From Hymenobacter terrenus (GTDB lineage: Bacteria > Bacteroidota > Bacteroidia > Cytophagales > Hymenobacteraceae): DNA of 64,000 bases. Positions 17,589 to 27,464 of the stretch are shown in pieces. The stretch is taken from NCBI RefSeq assembly GCF_000972495.1, contig NZ_LATM01000002.1, forward strand, positions 186,001-250,000, read 5' to 3'. The translations under genes were made by a program, and so were the position numbers. The notes below the pieces were generated by a model that worked only from the letters and a program-made list of their open reading frames with translations, was not told the DNA's origin and did not search any database. Within the stretch, counting starts at the first letter, position 1. Every line of letters starts with the position of its first letter.

Positions 17589-19010
17589 TTACAGTATCGT
17601 AGCAAGGGCTGCTTTCTCAGCAATAACCACCGGATAATCTGGCACCGGCACGGCCGTAAACGTGTAGCCCGTACCTGTTTTTTTCCAGTTTTCTTTCGGG
17701 ATGTCGTAGACCTTCCCGGTCAGTAAGTCTACGAAAACCGGCCGAGTAAATTGTCCGGTGACGGTTAGCGTAGTGGGGTTTGAGGGATATTCTTCGGCCG
17801 GTCGGGCCTCGGCGCTCCAAAGGGTGACCAAGCTGCCGCCGCTCGCTTTGTGGCGGTAGGCAAACGCTGCTACAGTTGGCACATCCGTCGTGGGTTTGGC
17901 ATCTGCCGTAAGCTCCAACTTTTCATCAAAAAGTGAGAATACGTGTTGAGCAGCCCGATACGCCATTTTGGGGCGCTTAATGGTTTTGTCTGGGTTGGTT
18001 TGGAGCAGTCCTTTGGTGTTCACCCCCACCATGTGGTCGCCCGGGGCATAGTGAATGTCACTGATGGTAAATAGGTTGGTGGCAATGCCCCGGCCGTGGT
18101 CGCCGAGCATCCGGCGCAGGTCCCACTTGGCCTGGGTCAGCTCCGACCAGTCCTGGTCGCGCAAGGCCCCAATCGTAACAGCTTTGGGTGTGGAAGGCGC
18201 GCCGTTTTCGCCCTGCATGAACACCACTTTCGGATTGTAGCCCCACACCAGCTTGCGTAGGTTTTCAATGCCTAGGTACGACTCATCGGGGTTGTAAGCA
18301 TAGCCGTGGTAGGTCTGCACGTCTACTAAGTCCAGCGCGTTTTCCCGCTTTAGCTCCTCATAAAAGTCCCGAACAAACCCCACGGCACCCACGCTGGCCA
18401 TGCCCAGGGCAATGAGTCGGGCGTTAGGCTGTACCGACTTTACAATCCGGGCCGTCCGAATGTAGAACTGCCCGACCATTGCCCCCGTATGCGCGGGGTT
18501 GAGGTCGGGCTCATTCCAAATTTCCCATTCGGGCACTTGGTTTTTATAGCGGGTCACTATCGCCCTCACCCAATTGTCCCAGGCTGCGAGGGCTTCCGGC
18601 GAGGTCGGGATATGGCCCGCCAACTTGGCCTCGCCACCGCCTGGATACAGCGGGTTGCCATAGGAGAGTTGCACCCAGGGCGCCACCCCGCGCGCTGCCG
18701 CATCGGGAATGACGGCATCCAACCAGGCAAAATCATACTGTCCTTTCACCTTCTCGCACTTTGACCAGCCGCCCTGCAAACGGATACGCTTGGCTCCCAG
18801 TGGCCCCAGATATGTTTTATAGGATTGGTAGTCGGTGTAGTCTCGGTCCAGGGTTTCTCCACCAATCGACCAACTGGACGACTTGATTTCCAGCGCCGAG
18901 TGCGTTTTGAGCTGGCCTACTTCCTTCCAGCCTGGGGCAGGCAGCGGCGTTGGAGCGTTAGCTGAACAGGCTGCGGCTATTAGCCCCGTCAAAAGCACTT
19001 TATAGACCAT
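17589..19010 (-). CDS. GH39-like glycoside hydrolase, probable lipoprotein
   Basis: 473 residues from the ATG at 19010 (MVYKVLLTGLIAAACSANAP). The Cys after AAA is a possible but atypical lipobox. It is a paralogue of the next gene: the same TLDRDYTDYQSYKTYLGPLG opening, acid/base E167 in WEIWNEPDL, nucleophile E268 in FMQGENGAPS, and the C-terminal KVYDIPKENWKKTG segment. The two are clearly related but diverged, which suggests old duplication and different specificities. It lies between susD and the second GH39-like gene. Surface or periplasmic anchoring would match a Sus-type locus. The substrate is unknown. Confidence 0.78.
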   Translation of the reverse strand: MVYKVLLTGLIAAACSANAPTPLPAPGWKEVGQLKTHSALEIKSSSWSIGGETLDRDYTDYQSYKTYLGPLGAKRIRLQGGWSKCEKVKGQYDFAWLDAVIPDAAARGVAPWVQLSYGNPLYPGGGEAKLAGHIPTSPEALAAWDNWVRAIVTRYKNQVPEWEIWNEPDLNPAHTGAMVGQFYIRTARIVKSVQPNARLIALGMASVGAVGFVRDFYEELKRENALDLVDVQTYHGYAYNPDESYLGIENLRKLVWGYNPKVVFMQGENGAPSTPKAVTIGALRDQDWSELTQAKWDLRRMLGDHGRGIATNLFTISDIHYAPGDHMVGVNTKGLLQTNPDKTIKRPKMAYRAAQHVFSLFDEKLELTADAKPTTDVPTVAAFAYRHKASGGSLVTLWSAEARPAEEYPSNPTTLTVTGQFTRPVFVDLLTGKVYDIPKENWKKTGTGYTFTAVPVPDYPVVIAEKAALATIL

Positions 19011-19094
19011 GATTTTGATGCTGGAAGGGTGGGCGAGAGAAAGAATGTAATAGCAGGCTGTTTGGGCCAACTGCTATGTAATCAGACCAAGCTG

Positions 19095-19247
19095 CTCATC
19101 TGGATTGTGCTTGTCGAAGCACCCTTACCGCTTGGTTGGGCAATGCTGGTTATCCCACCACAGGCCAGCACCATCCAACTCGTTATTCGGTGCAGCGAAT
19201 AGTTACTCGTGCGGTAAAGATGCTTCGACAAGCGCAGTCCAGATGAG
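19095..19247. repeat. 153-bp structured repeat with 37-bp inverted ends (MITE-like)
   Basis: The arms at 19095-19131 and 19211-19247 match as inverted repeats at 33 of 37 positions. They run inward from CTCATCTGGA through CTTGTCGAAGCA to TTACCGC. The interior adds a second weak stem (ATGCTGG with CCAGCAC) and ATTCG/CGAAT. It fills the gap between susD and the GH39-like gene. It could be a miniature transposable element or a transcribed RNA structure that tunes expression after susCD. Confidence 0.65.
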
Positions 19248-19269
19248 TAGGCCTGGCTGTCAGCTTGAT

Positions 19270-20781
19270 TTAATAGCCGGGGTTCTGTCCAAGGTTGCTA
19301 TTCAAGTCGGTTTCGCGCTGCGGAATTGGGTAATACCGATGATAATCTTTCACCGGAATTCCTCGGGCCTGCATCACTGGCACATACTTGTTGGTGCGGA
19401 TAAGGTCCGGCCAGCGATGGTTTTCAAACGCTAGTTCTACCCGGCGTTCCTGTTCAATAGCTGTGCGCAGGGCATCCTGCGTAGCTGGCGCTGCCGGTGC
19501 CACAAACTTGCTGGGCAGTCCGGCTCGGGTCCGGATGCGGTTGAGTTGGATAACAGCTTCAGGAATCTGACCCTGCTCGTTAAGGGCCTCGGCGTACATG
19601 AGCACTACATCGCCAAAGCGAAGGACTGGAAAGTCGGAATCTGCGTCGCCAGATACAGCACCTTGTTGCCGAAACTTCACACAATAGGCCGAGTTGACAA
19701 CTGTTGGGCCAGACATGAAAGTAGTAAGCAGGGAAGCATTTTTCCGGGCATCGCCAGCTTCATAGGCGTTAATCAGGTCGACTGTGGGCGTATTGAAGCC
19801 GCCCCCATTGCCTCCATTACGGCCCAGCAGCGAGCCGGCCCCTAGAGGAGCCCAGTTCGACCACATGTCACTGCCCTGCGTTTGGCCAACGGCGCCTTGG
19901 TTGCCCACCGTATTGGACCCCTGAGGTAGCAAGCCGGACTTGTACTGCACGGCAAAAATGTACTCGGTATTAGCCGCGTAGGAAGTAGTAGGCGAAAAGA
20001 TGTCAGCATAGCTCTTCATCAGGGAGCGCCCGGACTTATCGTTCACATCTTTCAGTATCGGTAGTGCGTCGGCAAACTTCCCCAGCGTGAGGTACACTTT
20101 CCCAAGCAGAGCGAGGGCCGCCCACCGCGACGCCCGGCCGGCTTCGCTGGCCGGAATAGTGGCCGGGAGCCCATTGGCTGCTATGTTTAAATCGCTGATA
20201 ATAAGATCATAGATTTGCTCCTTCGGTGAGCGGCCCACGTTGGCCGTAGCAAAGGGACCCGCCACTGGCTCGGTGATAAGTTGCAGGTCGCCGAAGAGCC
20301 GGACCAGATTGAAGTAATACAAGGCGCGCAGGAAGCGAGCTTCAGCATCAAACCGATTCTTTACATCCTGTGGAAACGTCGCGCCCGACAACGCGCCCGG
20401 CAGCCTAGCAATAATCTCGTTTACCCGCCCAATGCCGCGGTAGTGGTCGACCCAGGCAAACTGAATAGCTTGGTTGATTTTGGGAAACGTGAACTCTTCA
20501 ATTTCATACAAAGAGGTGGTGTTACTGCGTATGCCAGTAGGTGCCGTATTATCCGACGCCAGTTCCATCAATGTCATCATTGAACCCGACCCGTTGGCGT
20601 ACACGCCTTCCAGCTTAAGAGCCGCATAGCCACCGGTAATGGCGTTATAGAAATCAGGTTGGGTTTGATAAAAATTAACGACAGCCTGGTCCGATTCAGG
20701 GGTCTCGTCCAGGAAGCTTTTGCACGAATTCAGGCCTAGTCCCAGCGTCAGGGCAAAGGCGAGATATAATTTCTTATTCAT
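19270..20781 (-). CDS. SusD/RagB-family outer-membrane glycan-binding lipoprotein
   Basis: 503 residues. Lipoprotein signal MNKKLYLAFALTLGLGLNSC with Cys20, followed by FLDETPESDQAVVNFYQTQPDF, the usual SusD start. Tetratricopeptide-like helices follow (FDAEARFLRALYYFNLVRLFGD, GRASRWAALALLGKVYLTLG). The C-terminal signature is DFPVLRFGDVVLMYAEALNEQG to ERRVELAFENHRWPDLIRT and YPIPQRETDLNSNLGQNPGY. It forms the lid of the SusC transporter and binds the imported oligosaccharide at the cell surface. Its gene begins 12 nt past the susC stop. Confidence 0.95.
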   Translation of the reverse strand: MNKKLYLAFALTLGLGLNSCKSFLDETPESDQAVVNFYQTQPDFYNAITGGYAALKLEGVYANGSGSMMTLMELASDNTAPTGIRSNTTSLYEIEEFTFPKINQAIQFAWVDHYRGIGRVNEIIARLPGALSGATFPQDVKNRFDAEARFLRALYYFNLVRLFGDLQLITEPVAGPFATANVGRSPKEQIYDLIISDLNIAANGLPATIPASEAGRASRWAALALLGKVYLTLGKFADALPILKDVNDKSGRSLMKSYADIFSPTTSYAANTEYIFAVQYKSGLLPQGSNTVGNQGAVGQTQGSDMWSNWAPLGAGSLLGRNGGNGGGFNTPTVDLINAYEAGDARKNASLLTTFMSGPTVVNSAYCVKFRQQGAVSGDADSDFPVLRFGDVVLMYAEALNEQGQIPEAVIQLNRIRTRAGLPSKFVAPAAPATQDALRTAIEQERRVELAFENHRWPDLIRTNKYVPVMQARGIPVKDYHRYYPIPQRETDLNSNLGQNPGY

Positions 20782-20793
20782 GGGTGGAAGAGA

Positions 20794-23700
20794 TTAAAAG
20801 GTGGCGTTCAGGCCCACGGTGACGGTGCGGGCGATGGGGAAGGTGCCATTGTCAGTGCCCGCGGCGCGCTGGTTGTTGCCGGTAGCACCCACTTCGGGGT
20901 CGTAGCCGGGGTAGTCGGAAAACGTGTACAGGTTGGTGCCCGTCACGTTAATGCGTACGGCCTGCATGCCGAAGCGTTTGGCGAAGCTGTTCGGCACCGA
21001 ATAGTTCAGCGACACGTTGCGGATACGCCAGAAGGAAGCGTCGAAAAGATAGAGGTCGCTAAATGCCGTATTGTTGTTTCTTCCAGCTCGGATAGCCCGG
21101 CCCCAGCGGCCGTCGCCCGGCTCCTCGGGGCTACGCCACCGGCGCTCTTCTATGTAAGTGGCATTGTTCTGTACACCTGAGTTGTTAAAGGCAAATAACC
21201 CGTTGTACAGCTTATTGCCCAACACCGCGTTGGTGAAGATGTCCAGCGAAAAAGCTTGATAAGTAAAGGTGTTGTTAATACCCAGGGTGTATTTGGGCAG
21301 GGGATTGCCAAGCGCTACCCGGTCGTCGTCGTCCACGATGCCATTTTCGTTTACGTCAGCCCATTTCACGTCACCAGCGCGGGCAAAGGGTTGCTTGCCG
21401 TATTCGGCCGCTTCTTGATCCGTCTGAAATACTCCAAGTGCCCGGCGGCCATAAAACCCGCCAACGGGCCCGCCTACCTGCGTCACGTTGGTAATGCCCC
21501 GGCTGCCGTTGGCAAAAATCTTTTCGGCGTCGGTGCTCATCGAGAGCACCTTGTTCTCGTTGTAGGAGATGTTGAAGTTTGAGTTCCAGGTGAAGCTTTT
21601 GCTGACCACATTCTGGGTCGCCACGGTAAGTTCTACGCCGCGGTTGCGCACCGATCCCAAGTTAAGGGTTGCTGTCGTAAGCCCCGTGGCCGCAGGCGTT
21701 TGAATGTTGAACAGCATGTCCTTGTTCACCCGATTATAATAATCGGCTGTGAGTGTCACCCGGTTTTTAAATAAGGCCACGTCGAGCCCCAGATTGACCT
21801 GCTCCAAGGACTCCCAGCTCAGACGGTCGTTCTGAAAGGTGCTAGGACTCAAACCCCGTACATTTTCCTCTCCAAAGATGTAGTTGCTAGGCGCCAGCAG
21901 TGCCAGGAAGCGGTAGTTCCCGATGCTGTTATTCCCCGTTAGGCCGTAGCCTACCCGAAATTTGAGGTCGGTAATAGCCGGCAGCGCTTTCATGAATGAT
22001 TCTTCCGTAAGACGGTAAGCAAACGACCCGGACGGAAACGTACCCCACTGGTATGTTCCCTCTGGGCTGAATTTGGACGACCCATCGGTGCGTACCGTGC
22101 CAGTGAACAGGAACCGGCGGAACAGCGTGTAATTGACACGCGCTAGGAATGACGTGAGTGCATCCCGGTTGATAATTTCACCGCCTGCGTTAACGTTGCC
22201 GCCGTTAACGTTTTGAACTTGGTCATTAGCAAAATTAGCAGCACTAGTCGACAATTGGTTGGTATAGAACCTTTGGAATGTTGCCCCTATTACTGCATCA
22301 ATCCGGTGATCTTCGGAGAATGCCCGGCGATAGGAAAGGGTGTTCTCGTTCAGCCAGCTGGTGTTGATTTGGTTGTTGGCTCTAGCTGAAGCGGGCGCCG
22401 TATAGTTGCTGCCGCCGGCCAGCGATGAAGGAATCCAGAGTCGGGATTGGTTATTGAAATAATCGCCGCCAATAGTGGTACGCAGCTTTAGGTCGCTGGT
22501 GATGTCGTATTCCAAGTACGAGTTGGCCAGTATCCGAAAGTTATCGTTGGTATTCTTATATTCATCGGCAATCCGCAGCGGGTTCTTCACGTCCAGGTCG
22601 CCGATATTGTAGCCGAAATTACCCACAGAGTCGCGGGGCACGGCTGCCGGCGAGTACGCCATAGCCGCCTGAATGATGCCGTAGCTGGCGTAGTGGTCGG
22701 CGGTATTCAGGCGCTTTTGTTCCGAATACGTAGGAATTAGGCTAATCCCAATTTTTACCTTATCCGAGACCCGGGAGTCGAGGTTGGCTTTGAAGTTAAA
22801 GCGGCGCAGGTAGGTGTTCAGCACTACTCCTTGCTGGTCGAAGTAGCCGGCACTGACGCTGTATTTCAGGGCATCGGTGCCACCTCCCAGCGTAACCTTG
22901 TAGTTGGTGATAGGGGCGACCCGAAAGATTTCTTTCTGCCAGTCAGTACCACTCCCCCTCAAGGCTGATGGGTTGGCGTATACCGGTGGAATAGCGTAGT
23001 TGTCGTTGCCAGCCCGGGTCCTACGCATCGCATTGGTGTCGTTGATATTCGCAGTCGGGAAGTTATCCAAATATCCATTGTTGCGGGCATCGATGGTAAA
23101 CTGCGCGAATTGCTCCGGGTTCATCATGTCGATGGTTTTAGCCACTTGCTGCACGCCACCGTACACGTCAACGTTCACCTTGGTCTTGCCGAGCTTACCG
23201 CGTTTAGTAGTCACGATGATAACCCCGTTGGACCCCCGAGAGCCGTAAATTGCCGTAGCCGAAGCATCCTTCAGCACATCTATCGACTCAATATCCCGCG
23301 GGTCAATGGCATTCAGCGGATTGGTGCCGTCGGCGTTGTTCACCGGAAATCCGTCGATTACTACCAGTGGCTGCACACCACCACTGATAGAGCTAACCCC
23401 GCGAATGCGAATGTTGGGGCTACCACCCGGCTCGCCCGACGTATTCGCAATTTGAACCCCAGCTACTTGGCCTTGCAAGGCTTGGTCCGCACTGGAGACG
23501 GGCACTCTGGCGATTTCCTCGCTTTTTACTGATGAAACCGCCCCCGTCAGGTCTTTACGTTGCTGGGTGCCATAGCCCACCACCACAACTTCCTCCAGGG
23601 CCTGGTCGCCCACGGCTAGGTTGACGTTGATTTCCGTTCGGCCATTAACTGGAATTTCCTGGCTCAAGTAGCCGATATACGAGATAACTAATGTGGGATT

Positions 23701-23922
23701 ACCACTGGTAATCGACAAAGTATAGGAACCATCGGCACCGGTGGTAGTGCCGTTGCTGGTGTTTTTTACCAGCACTGTCACGCCCGGCAAGGCTTGGCCC
23801 TTCTCATCAACCACGCGGCCCGATACCGCTTGAGTTGACTGCGCCATCGTCGGCGCAAATGGAAGCATTAGGCTCCATAGAAGGAGAGCTATTCTCCAAG
23901 CCTTGGTAAGTGGGATGCTCAT
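20794..23922 (-). CDS. SusC/RagA-family TonB-dependent outer-membrane transporter
   Basis: 1042 residues. Signal peptide ending APTMA-Q, a carboxypeptidase-regulatory-like domain (VSGRVVDEKGQALPGVTVLVKNT), a TonB box-like EEVVVVGYGTQ, a plug (KDLTGAVSSVKSEEI, IRGVSS, DVLKDASATAIYGSRGSNGV) and a 22-strand barrel ending TVTVGLNATF. It takes up oligosaccharides together with the SusD partner. Its sequence and its upstream region both resemble those of the second susC at 29016, so the two loci share a duplication origin. Confidence 0.95.
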   Translation of the reverse strand: MSIPLTKAWRIALLLWSLMLPFAPTMAQSTQAVSGRVVDEKGQALPGVTVLVKNTSNGTTTGADGSYTLSITSGNPTLVISYIGYLSQEIPVNGRTEINVNLAVGDQALEEVVVVGYGTQQRKDLTGAVSSVKSEEIARVPVSSADQALQGQVAGVQIANTSGEPGGSPNIRIRGVSSISGGVQPLVVIDGFPVNNADGTNPLNAIDPRDIESIDVLKDASATAIYGSRGSNGVIIVTTKRGKLGKTKVNVDVYGGVQQVAKTIDMMNPEQFAQFTIDARNNGYLDNFPTANINDTNAMRRTRAGNDNYAIPPVYANPSALRGSGTDWQKEIFRVAPITNYKVTLGGGTDALKYSVSAGYFDQQGVVLNTYLRRFNFKANLDSRVSDKVKIGISLIPTYSEQKRLNTADHYASYGIIQAAMAYSPAAVPRDSVGNFGYNIGDLDVKNPLRIADEYKNTNDNFRILANSYLEYDITSDLKLRTTIGGDYFNNQSRLWIPSSLAGGSNYTAPASARANNQINTSWLNENTLSYRRAFSEDHRIDAVIGATFQRFYTNQLSTSAANFANDQVQNVNGGNVNAGGEIINRDALTSFLARVNYTLFRRFLFTGTVRTDGSSKFSPEGTYQWGTFPSGSFAYRLTEESFMKALPAITDLKFRVGYGLTGNNSIGNYRFLALLAPSNYIFGEENVRGLSPSTFQNDRLSWESLEQVNLGLDVALFKNRVTLTADYYNRVNKDMLFNIQTPAATGLTTATLNLGSVRNRGVELTVATQNVVSKSFTWNSNFNISYNENKVLSMSTDAEKIFANGSRGITNVTQVGGPVGGFYGRRALGVFQTDQEAAEYGKQPFARAGDVKWADVNENGIVDDDDRVALGNPLPKYTLGINNTFTYQAFSLDIFTNAVLGNKLYNGLFAFNNSGVQNNATYIEERRWRSPEEPGDGRWGRAIRAGRNNNTAFSDLYLFDASFWRIRNVSLNYSVPNSFAKRFGMQAVRINVTGTNLYTFSDYPGYDPEVGATGNNQRAAGTDNGTFPIARTVTVGLNATF

Positions 23923-24439
23923 TCAGGTGGGATGTTAGTTTGACAATGTAAAACTTGTATTTGGCATTACAATACTACGAATTAAATCTACCTTGCCAAA
24001 TTATTTTTTGGAGATTATTAGTGAGCGATTACACTCCTCAAGGTTTGACCGCTTCGTTAGGGTTCCGGGAGGCTTATTCAGTCACTTATTTCAGAGACCT
24101 ATTATCATCTCTAAAGGGCTAAATAACTGCTTCTACTGCCTGAATAGGCGGTTTTCGTCGATTGTCTATATCCATTAGGACCTACTTGAGTCTGCACTCA
24201 CTCACTTTTTGAGATATTTCCACGGAGTCTAGAGATAAATGCTGTCAATTGAGCATTTCCCGTCTAATCGTCAGTTCGCCCTCTTGCTATAAGCTCAAAT
24301 TCAGTATTGAGATAGTATCATAAAACTCCTATGCAACTGTAGGCCCTGCAAGAGTTGCCAAAGAGCATACGAGCGGACTACAGGCTACGCCAGGGAACTG
24401 CTACTTAGTTACGGACGCTGCGGTAGTCCATAATAACAG
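23923..24439 (-). promoter_or_regulatory. Upstream region of susC 1, diverged copy of the susC 2/kduD intergenic
   Basis: No gene is visible here. Three blocks at about 23960-24034, 24195-24222 and 24293-24331 match, in the same order and spacing, 32260-32334, 32483-32510 and 32581-32622 upstream of susC 2. In the latter the last block holds the kduD start codon; here the equivalent place reads GTATCATAAAACTCC and no kduD follows. The shared blocks are candidate control sites of both susC genes. Confidence 0.55.
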
Positions 24440-24482
24440 CAACGGACAGCCCAGAAGCAATCTGCTTCTGGGCTGTCCGTTG
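24440..24482 (-). terminator. 20-bp perfect hairpin downstream of the beta-propeller gene
   Basis: Arms 24440-24459 (CAACGGACAGCCCAGAAGCA) and 24463-24482 are exactly complementary around a 3-nt loop. The stem lies about 110 nt past the stop of the minus-strand gene at 24591. No long T-run follows on that strand, so it may act by processing as much as by intrinsic termination. Confidence 0.5.
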
Positions 24483-24590
24483 TTCACCATGAATAGTATG
24501 CCGGCCGCCTTAGTTACCAGTCCAAGACTGGGCGGTTAGATTGAATAAAGCAACGTGAGTCGCTTGTGACTGCTGGCGTAGAATTGAAAG

Positions 24591-25919
24591 CTAGTGCGCT
24601 GCCGGTTTGGCGGACGAAGGTTTCCTTTTCGTCTCTTCTAGCTTGCCTGTCAAGTCGGCCATGAATACATTCCGGGTGCCCTCCTGAAAGCCGTTAAAGA
24701 TGACGTAGCGGCCGGTGCGGTCCCAGGCGGGGTGTGGGTCGATGCGCAGCTCTCCTCCCGCGTTCGAGACAAAGATTTTAACAACGGGTTCTTCCTGGCC
24801 CGTCTGCATGTTCATCAGTCGAATCGGCACCGTGCCTTCGGTATATCCAAGCTCACCCGGATAGGCATCGGTCACCATAAGGGGTACCTTGGTAGGGTTG
24901 AAGGAGGGATGACCCGAGCCGGGGCTGAATGCCGTTTTCAAGTTGGTGCCATCATAGCGGACGGTGATGATTTCCAGGCCCGGCTTGCCGTCGACCTCCA
25001 AGTTCATGGAAAGATGTTCCCCGTCGGGGGTCCAGTTGACGTGGTGCCCGCCTTTAGCCCATTGCTCGGGAGTGATAGCCGTGCGTAGGTCCGAGCCGTC
25101 GGGCCGCATCGTAATCACCGACCGTTGGCGCGGCCCGCCCCCCCGCGGCGACCACTGCACGGTGGTAAGCAGACGGGTGCCCTGCGGGTTCCACTTCACC
25201 TGGAAGCAGTAGTATTCGAAGTCCTGTGGGTTAGGCACCGCAATGCTGGGCACCGTTTTTTCGTACATGTCGCGGATGCTCACGATGCGTCGGCTGGCTC
25301 CTGTGGCGGTAGTGGTAATGTCGATGCCATCAGTGGCTACCGGGCCGATATTATGGGGCGCCTTAGCTTCTGGCACTATTACGCCATAGCCTACCTGCGC
25401 CCAGCGCGAAGAAATTAGGTTGTAAGAAGCCAGGTATTTCCCATCATTCGACGCCATGAAGATAGTGCCACCCATGCGGTGTGACTTGCCCGTGAATGGG
25501 TTCAGGCGCACGGCGAAGGCTTGCCAAGTAGTGGTATCCACGTCGTTGAAGTACAAGTCTTTGTCGGTGCGGCCCCATTGCACATTGGCGCCCAGTTGCA
25601 TTTCCCAGCCCCGCGACTGAGCCACCACCCGTTCCTTGCCCGACTGCCGATCTACTAGAATGACCTGTCCCACTTCACCGGGTTTGGGCGAGCGGGTTTC
25701 CTCCGGGAAGCGAAACAGGGCCAGGTAGCGTCCTGAGGGACTTAGGGGCGAGGTGTCGAAAAAGCGGTGAATGGTCCCGCCCGAACTCACTTTCACCACA
25801 GGCACTAGCGCCTGGCCATTGAAAGCTGGAAATGATGCTGGCGCAGCTTTCTGCGCCAGGATGTTGGCTGAGTATGCCAGCCCGGCGATAATTAATGCTG
25901 TTATTCGGTTCGTTATCAT
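24591..25919 (-). CDS. Secreted beta-propeller, PL22 oligogalacturonate-lyase-like or TolB-like
   Basis: 442 residues. Signal peptide MITNRITALIIAGLAYSANILA, then repeated propeller blades of the TolB/WD40-like type (SPSGRYLALFRFP, NPQGTRLLTTVQW, TPDGEHLSMNL, DRTGRYVIFNGFQ). The histidines fall in the pattern seen in PL22 oligogalacturonate lyases: H292-H293 (GGHHVNWTPDG), H337 (GSGHPSFNP) and H396 (DPHPAWDRTG, compare THPHPSFTPD in PL22). That suggests a metal-dependent lyase on unsaturated-uronate substrates, which kduD next to this locus would support. A plain TolB-like scaffold remains possible. It is downstream of the esterase gene in the susCD 2 locus. Confidence 0.62.
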   Translation of the reverse strand: MITNRITALIIAGLAYSANILAQKAAPASFPAFNGQALVPVVKVSSGGTIHRFFDTSPLSPSGRYLALFRFPEETRSPKPGEVGQVILVDRQSGKERVVAQSRGWEMQLGANVQWGRTDKDLYFNDVDTTTWQAFAVRLNPFTGKSHRMGGTIFMASNDGKYLASYNLISSRWAQVGYGVIVPEAKAPHNIGPVATDGIDITTTATGASRRIVSIRDMYEKTVPSIAVPNPQDFEYYCFQVKWNPQGTRLLTTVQWSPRGGGPRQRSVITMRPDGSDLRTAITPEQWAKGGHHVNWTPDGEHLSMNLEVDGKPGLEIITVRYDGTNLKTAFSPGSGHPSFNPTKVPLMVTDAYPGELGYTEGTVPIRLMNMQTGQEEPVVKIFVSNAGGELRIDPHPAWDRTGRYVIFNGFQEGTRNVFMADLTGKLEETKRKPSSAKPAAH

Positions 25920-25951
25920 GAAAAATGGTGAGACCCGTTTGAAAACTCTGT

Positions 25952-27325
25952 TTATTTAGCAACCTTGGCGTTATTATTTGCGGGTGCCCCGAGAAACAGC
26001 TCAAATTGCGCGAAAACATCCCTGAGGTCACCCCGGGGAGTGGGGTGGTCATGATTCAACCATTCCACCGAGGCCGGTTGGGGTCGGAATACTTCCCATA
26101 GTGATTTAGCCTCGGTCTTCTTCCCGGAAATAGCAGATGCCACTTCGTCCGCGTTCAACGCCTGCTTGGGCCATACGGCATAGCAACTAGCTGCCGGCAC
26201 GTTGCGCTTCGCATCGATGACCAGTGAACTGTTAAAAGGCAAGCCGAAGGTGTTGCAGACGTAGTTAGTTATGTTCTTTATCCGTCCCTCATCCCAGCCG
26301 TGCAATCCTTCGAACACTTCCGCCTTTAGGTTTTCGGGGTGCTTTAGCTGGCTGTAAACTTCCCCTAGTCGCAGGGCATTCTCATGGAAAATATCGACTG
26401 CGAAGAACTCATCGTATTTTCCTTGGGCGAGGAATGTGGGTTTCGGTGCAAAGCAGCCCAATACCTGCCACATTTCGACTTTGCCCACGATGCCTGGTAT
26501 AAGGTTGCAGCGGCAATGCGTTTTCACCTTTTTTGCTATTGATTCGAAAGAGCTGGGATAGCCCGTGCTTACCAGTAGAGAAAACTTATCGGAAGCCACC
26601 GCACTCAGAAACAGACCCAGCGTGCCGCCGCCCGAGTTGCCGCAGACGGCAATCCGGGCGGTATCAAACTGTTTCTGCTGATGTATCCAGTTAAGCCAGC
26701 CCACGGTTTCCAGCACAATTAAGCCCTGCATAGTGAGCCCACTGCCAAACACCCCTACGGGGTTCCAGTGCCCCATCGCGGTTCTTTCGCCCTGACCGAT
26801 GTTATCGGGTACTAAAACGGCAATTCCATTGGAGGCGAGGTTTTCGGCCATCAGCCGATACGAAGGGTACAGTTTGCCACCGTCTCCGTGCCCGCAGGCG
26901 AGTAAGGTGACGGGCAGTTTGGCCCCCGGCTTAGCCTCCTTAGGCAGGTACAGGTGAGCGGCGCCGGCGCAATTCTTCCATGAGCTTACTTGTAGCGACT
27001 GCACGGTAAATAACTCGTTTTTTGTCGAGCCGCTCACCTTGGTTACAATTTCAGGCACCCACTCTTCCTTGAAGGCCAATGCTTGCTTTACCGTTGCTAC
27101 GATTTCCGCTTTATCGGTTGCCTTCCAGGGTAGAAGAACCGGTTTATTCAGCATTGCCTGCGCAAACCGAACGTCATATTCTCTTAAAAGCGAGCCTTCA
27201 TCTAATAATGGATGATTGGCAAGATAAGCCGGCGCACCACTCGCCAAGTTGGTCGGCGTGGTATCAATTTTTTGGGCATAAATGCTGAATGGAAAGGCCA
27301 CAAGCAATAGTAGTAGATTTCTCAT
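25952..27325 (-). CDS. Secreted alpha/beta hydrolase, acetylxylan-esterase-like
   Basis: 457 residues from the ATG at 27325 (MRNLLLLLVAFPFSIYAQKI, a signal peptide). The earlier in-frame ATG at 27412 would bury it. Serine hydrolase marks are oxyanion region LLACGHGDGG, nucleophile S231 in VCGNSGGGTLGLFLS and catalytic His H342 in GLHGWDEGR. It resembles the large acetylxylan esterase/peptidase-like hydrolases common in polysaccharide loci and probably removes ester groups from hemicellulose or pectin. It is separated from susD 2 by a terminator, so it may have its own promoter, and it is followed 32 nt later by the propeller gene. Confidence 0.78.
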   Translation of the reverse strand: MRNLLLLLVAFPFSIYAQKIDTTPTNLASGAPAYLANHPLLDEGSLLREYDVRFAQAMLNKPVLLPWKATDKAEIVATVKQALAFKEEWVPEIVTKVSGSTKNELFTVQSLQVSSWKNCAGAAHLYLPKEAKPGAKLPVTLLACGHGDGGKLYPSYRLMAENLASNGIAVLVPDNIGQGERTAMGHWNPVGVFGSGLTMQGLIVLETVGWLNWIHQQKQFDTARIAVCGNSGGGTLGLFLSAVASDKFSLLVSTGYPSSFESIAKKVKTHCRCNLIPGIVGKVEMWQVLGCFAPKPTFLAQGKYDEFFAVDIFHENALRLGEVYSQLKHPENLKAEVFEGLHGWDEGRIKNITNYVCNTFGLPFNSSLVIDAKRNVPAASCYAVWPKQALNADEVASAISGKKTEAKSLWEVFRPQPASVEWLNHDHPTPRGDLRDVFAQFELFLGAPANNNAKVAK

Positions 27326-27464
27326 GTGGTGAGTTGAACTGGCTTTTACAACCGTCACCAATTCTTGGCTGTTATTAATAAAAGCTGAATAGTAATCGAT
27401 TAGGGTCTGCAAAAGCCCGCTGATTAAACTGCTAGCTCACTTCGTTTCACAAGACTATGCGAAA

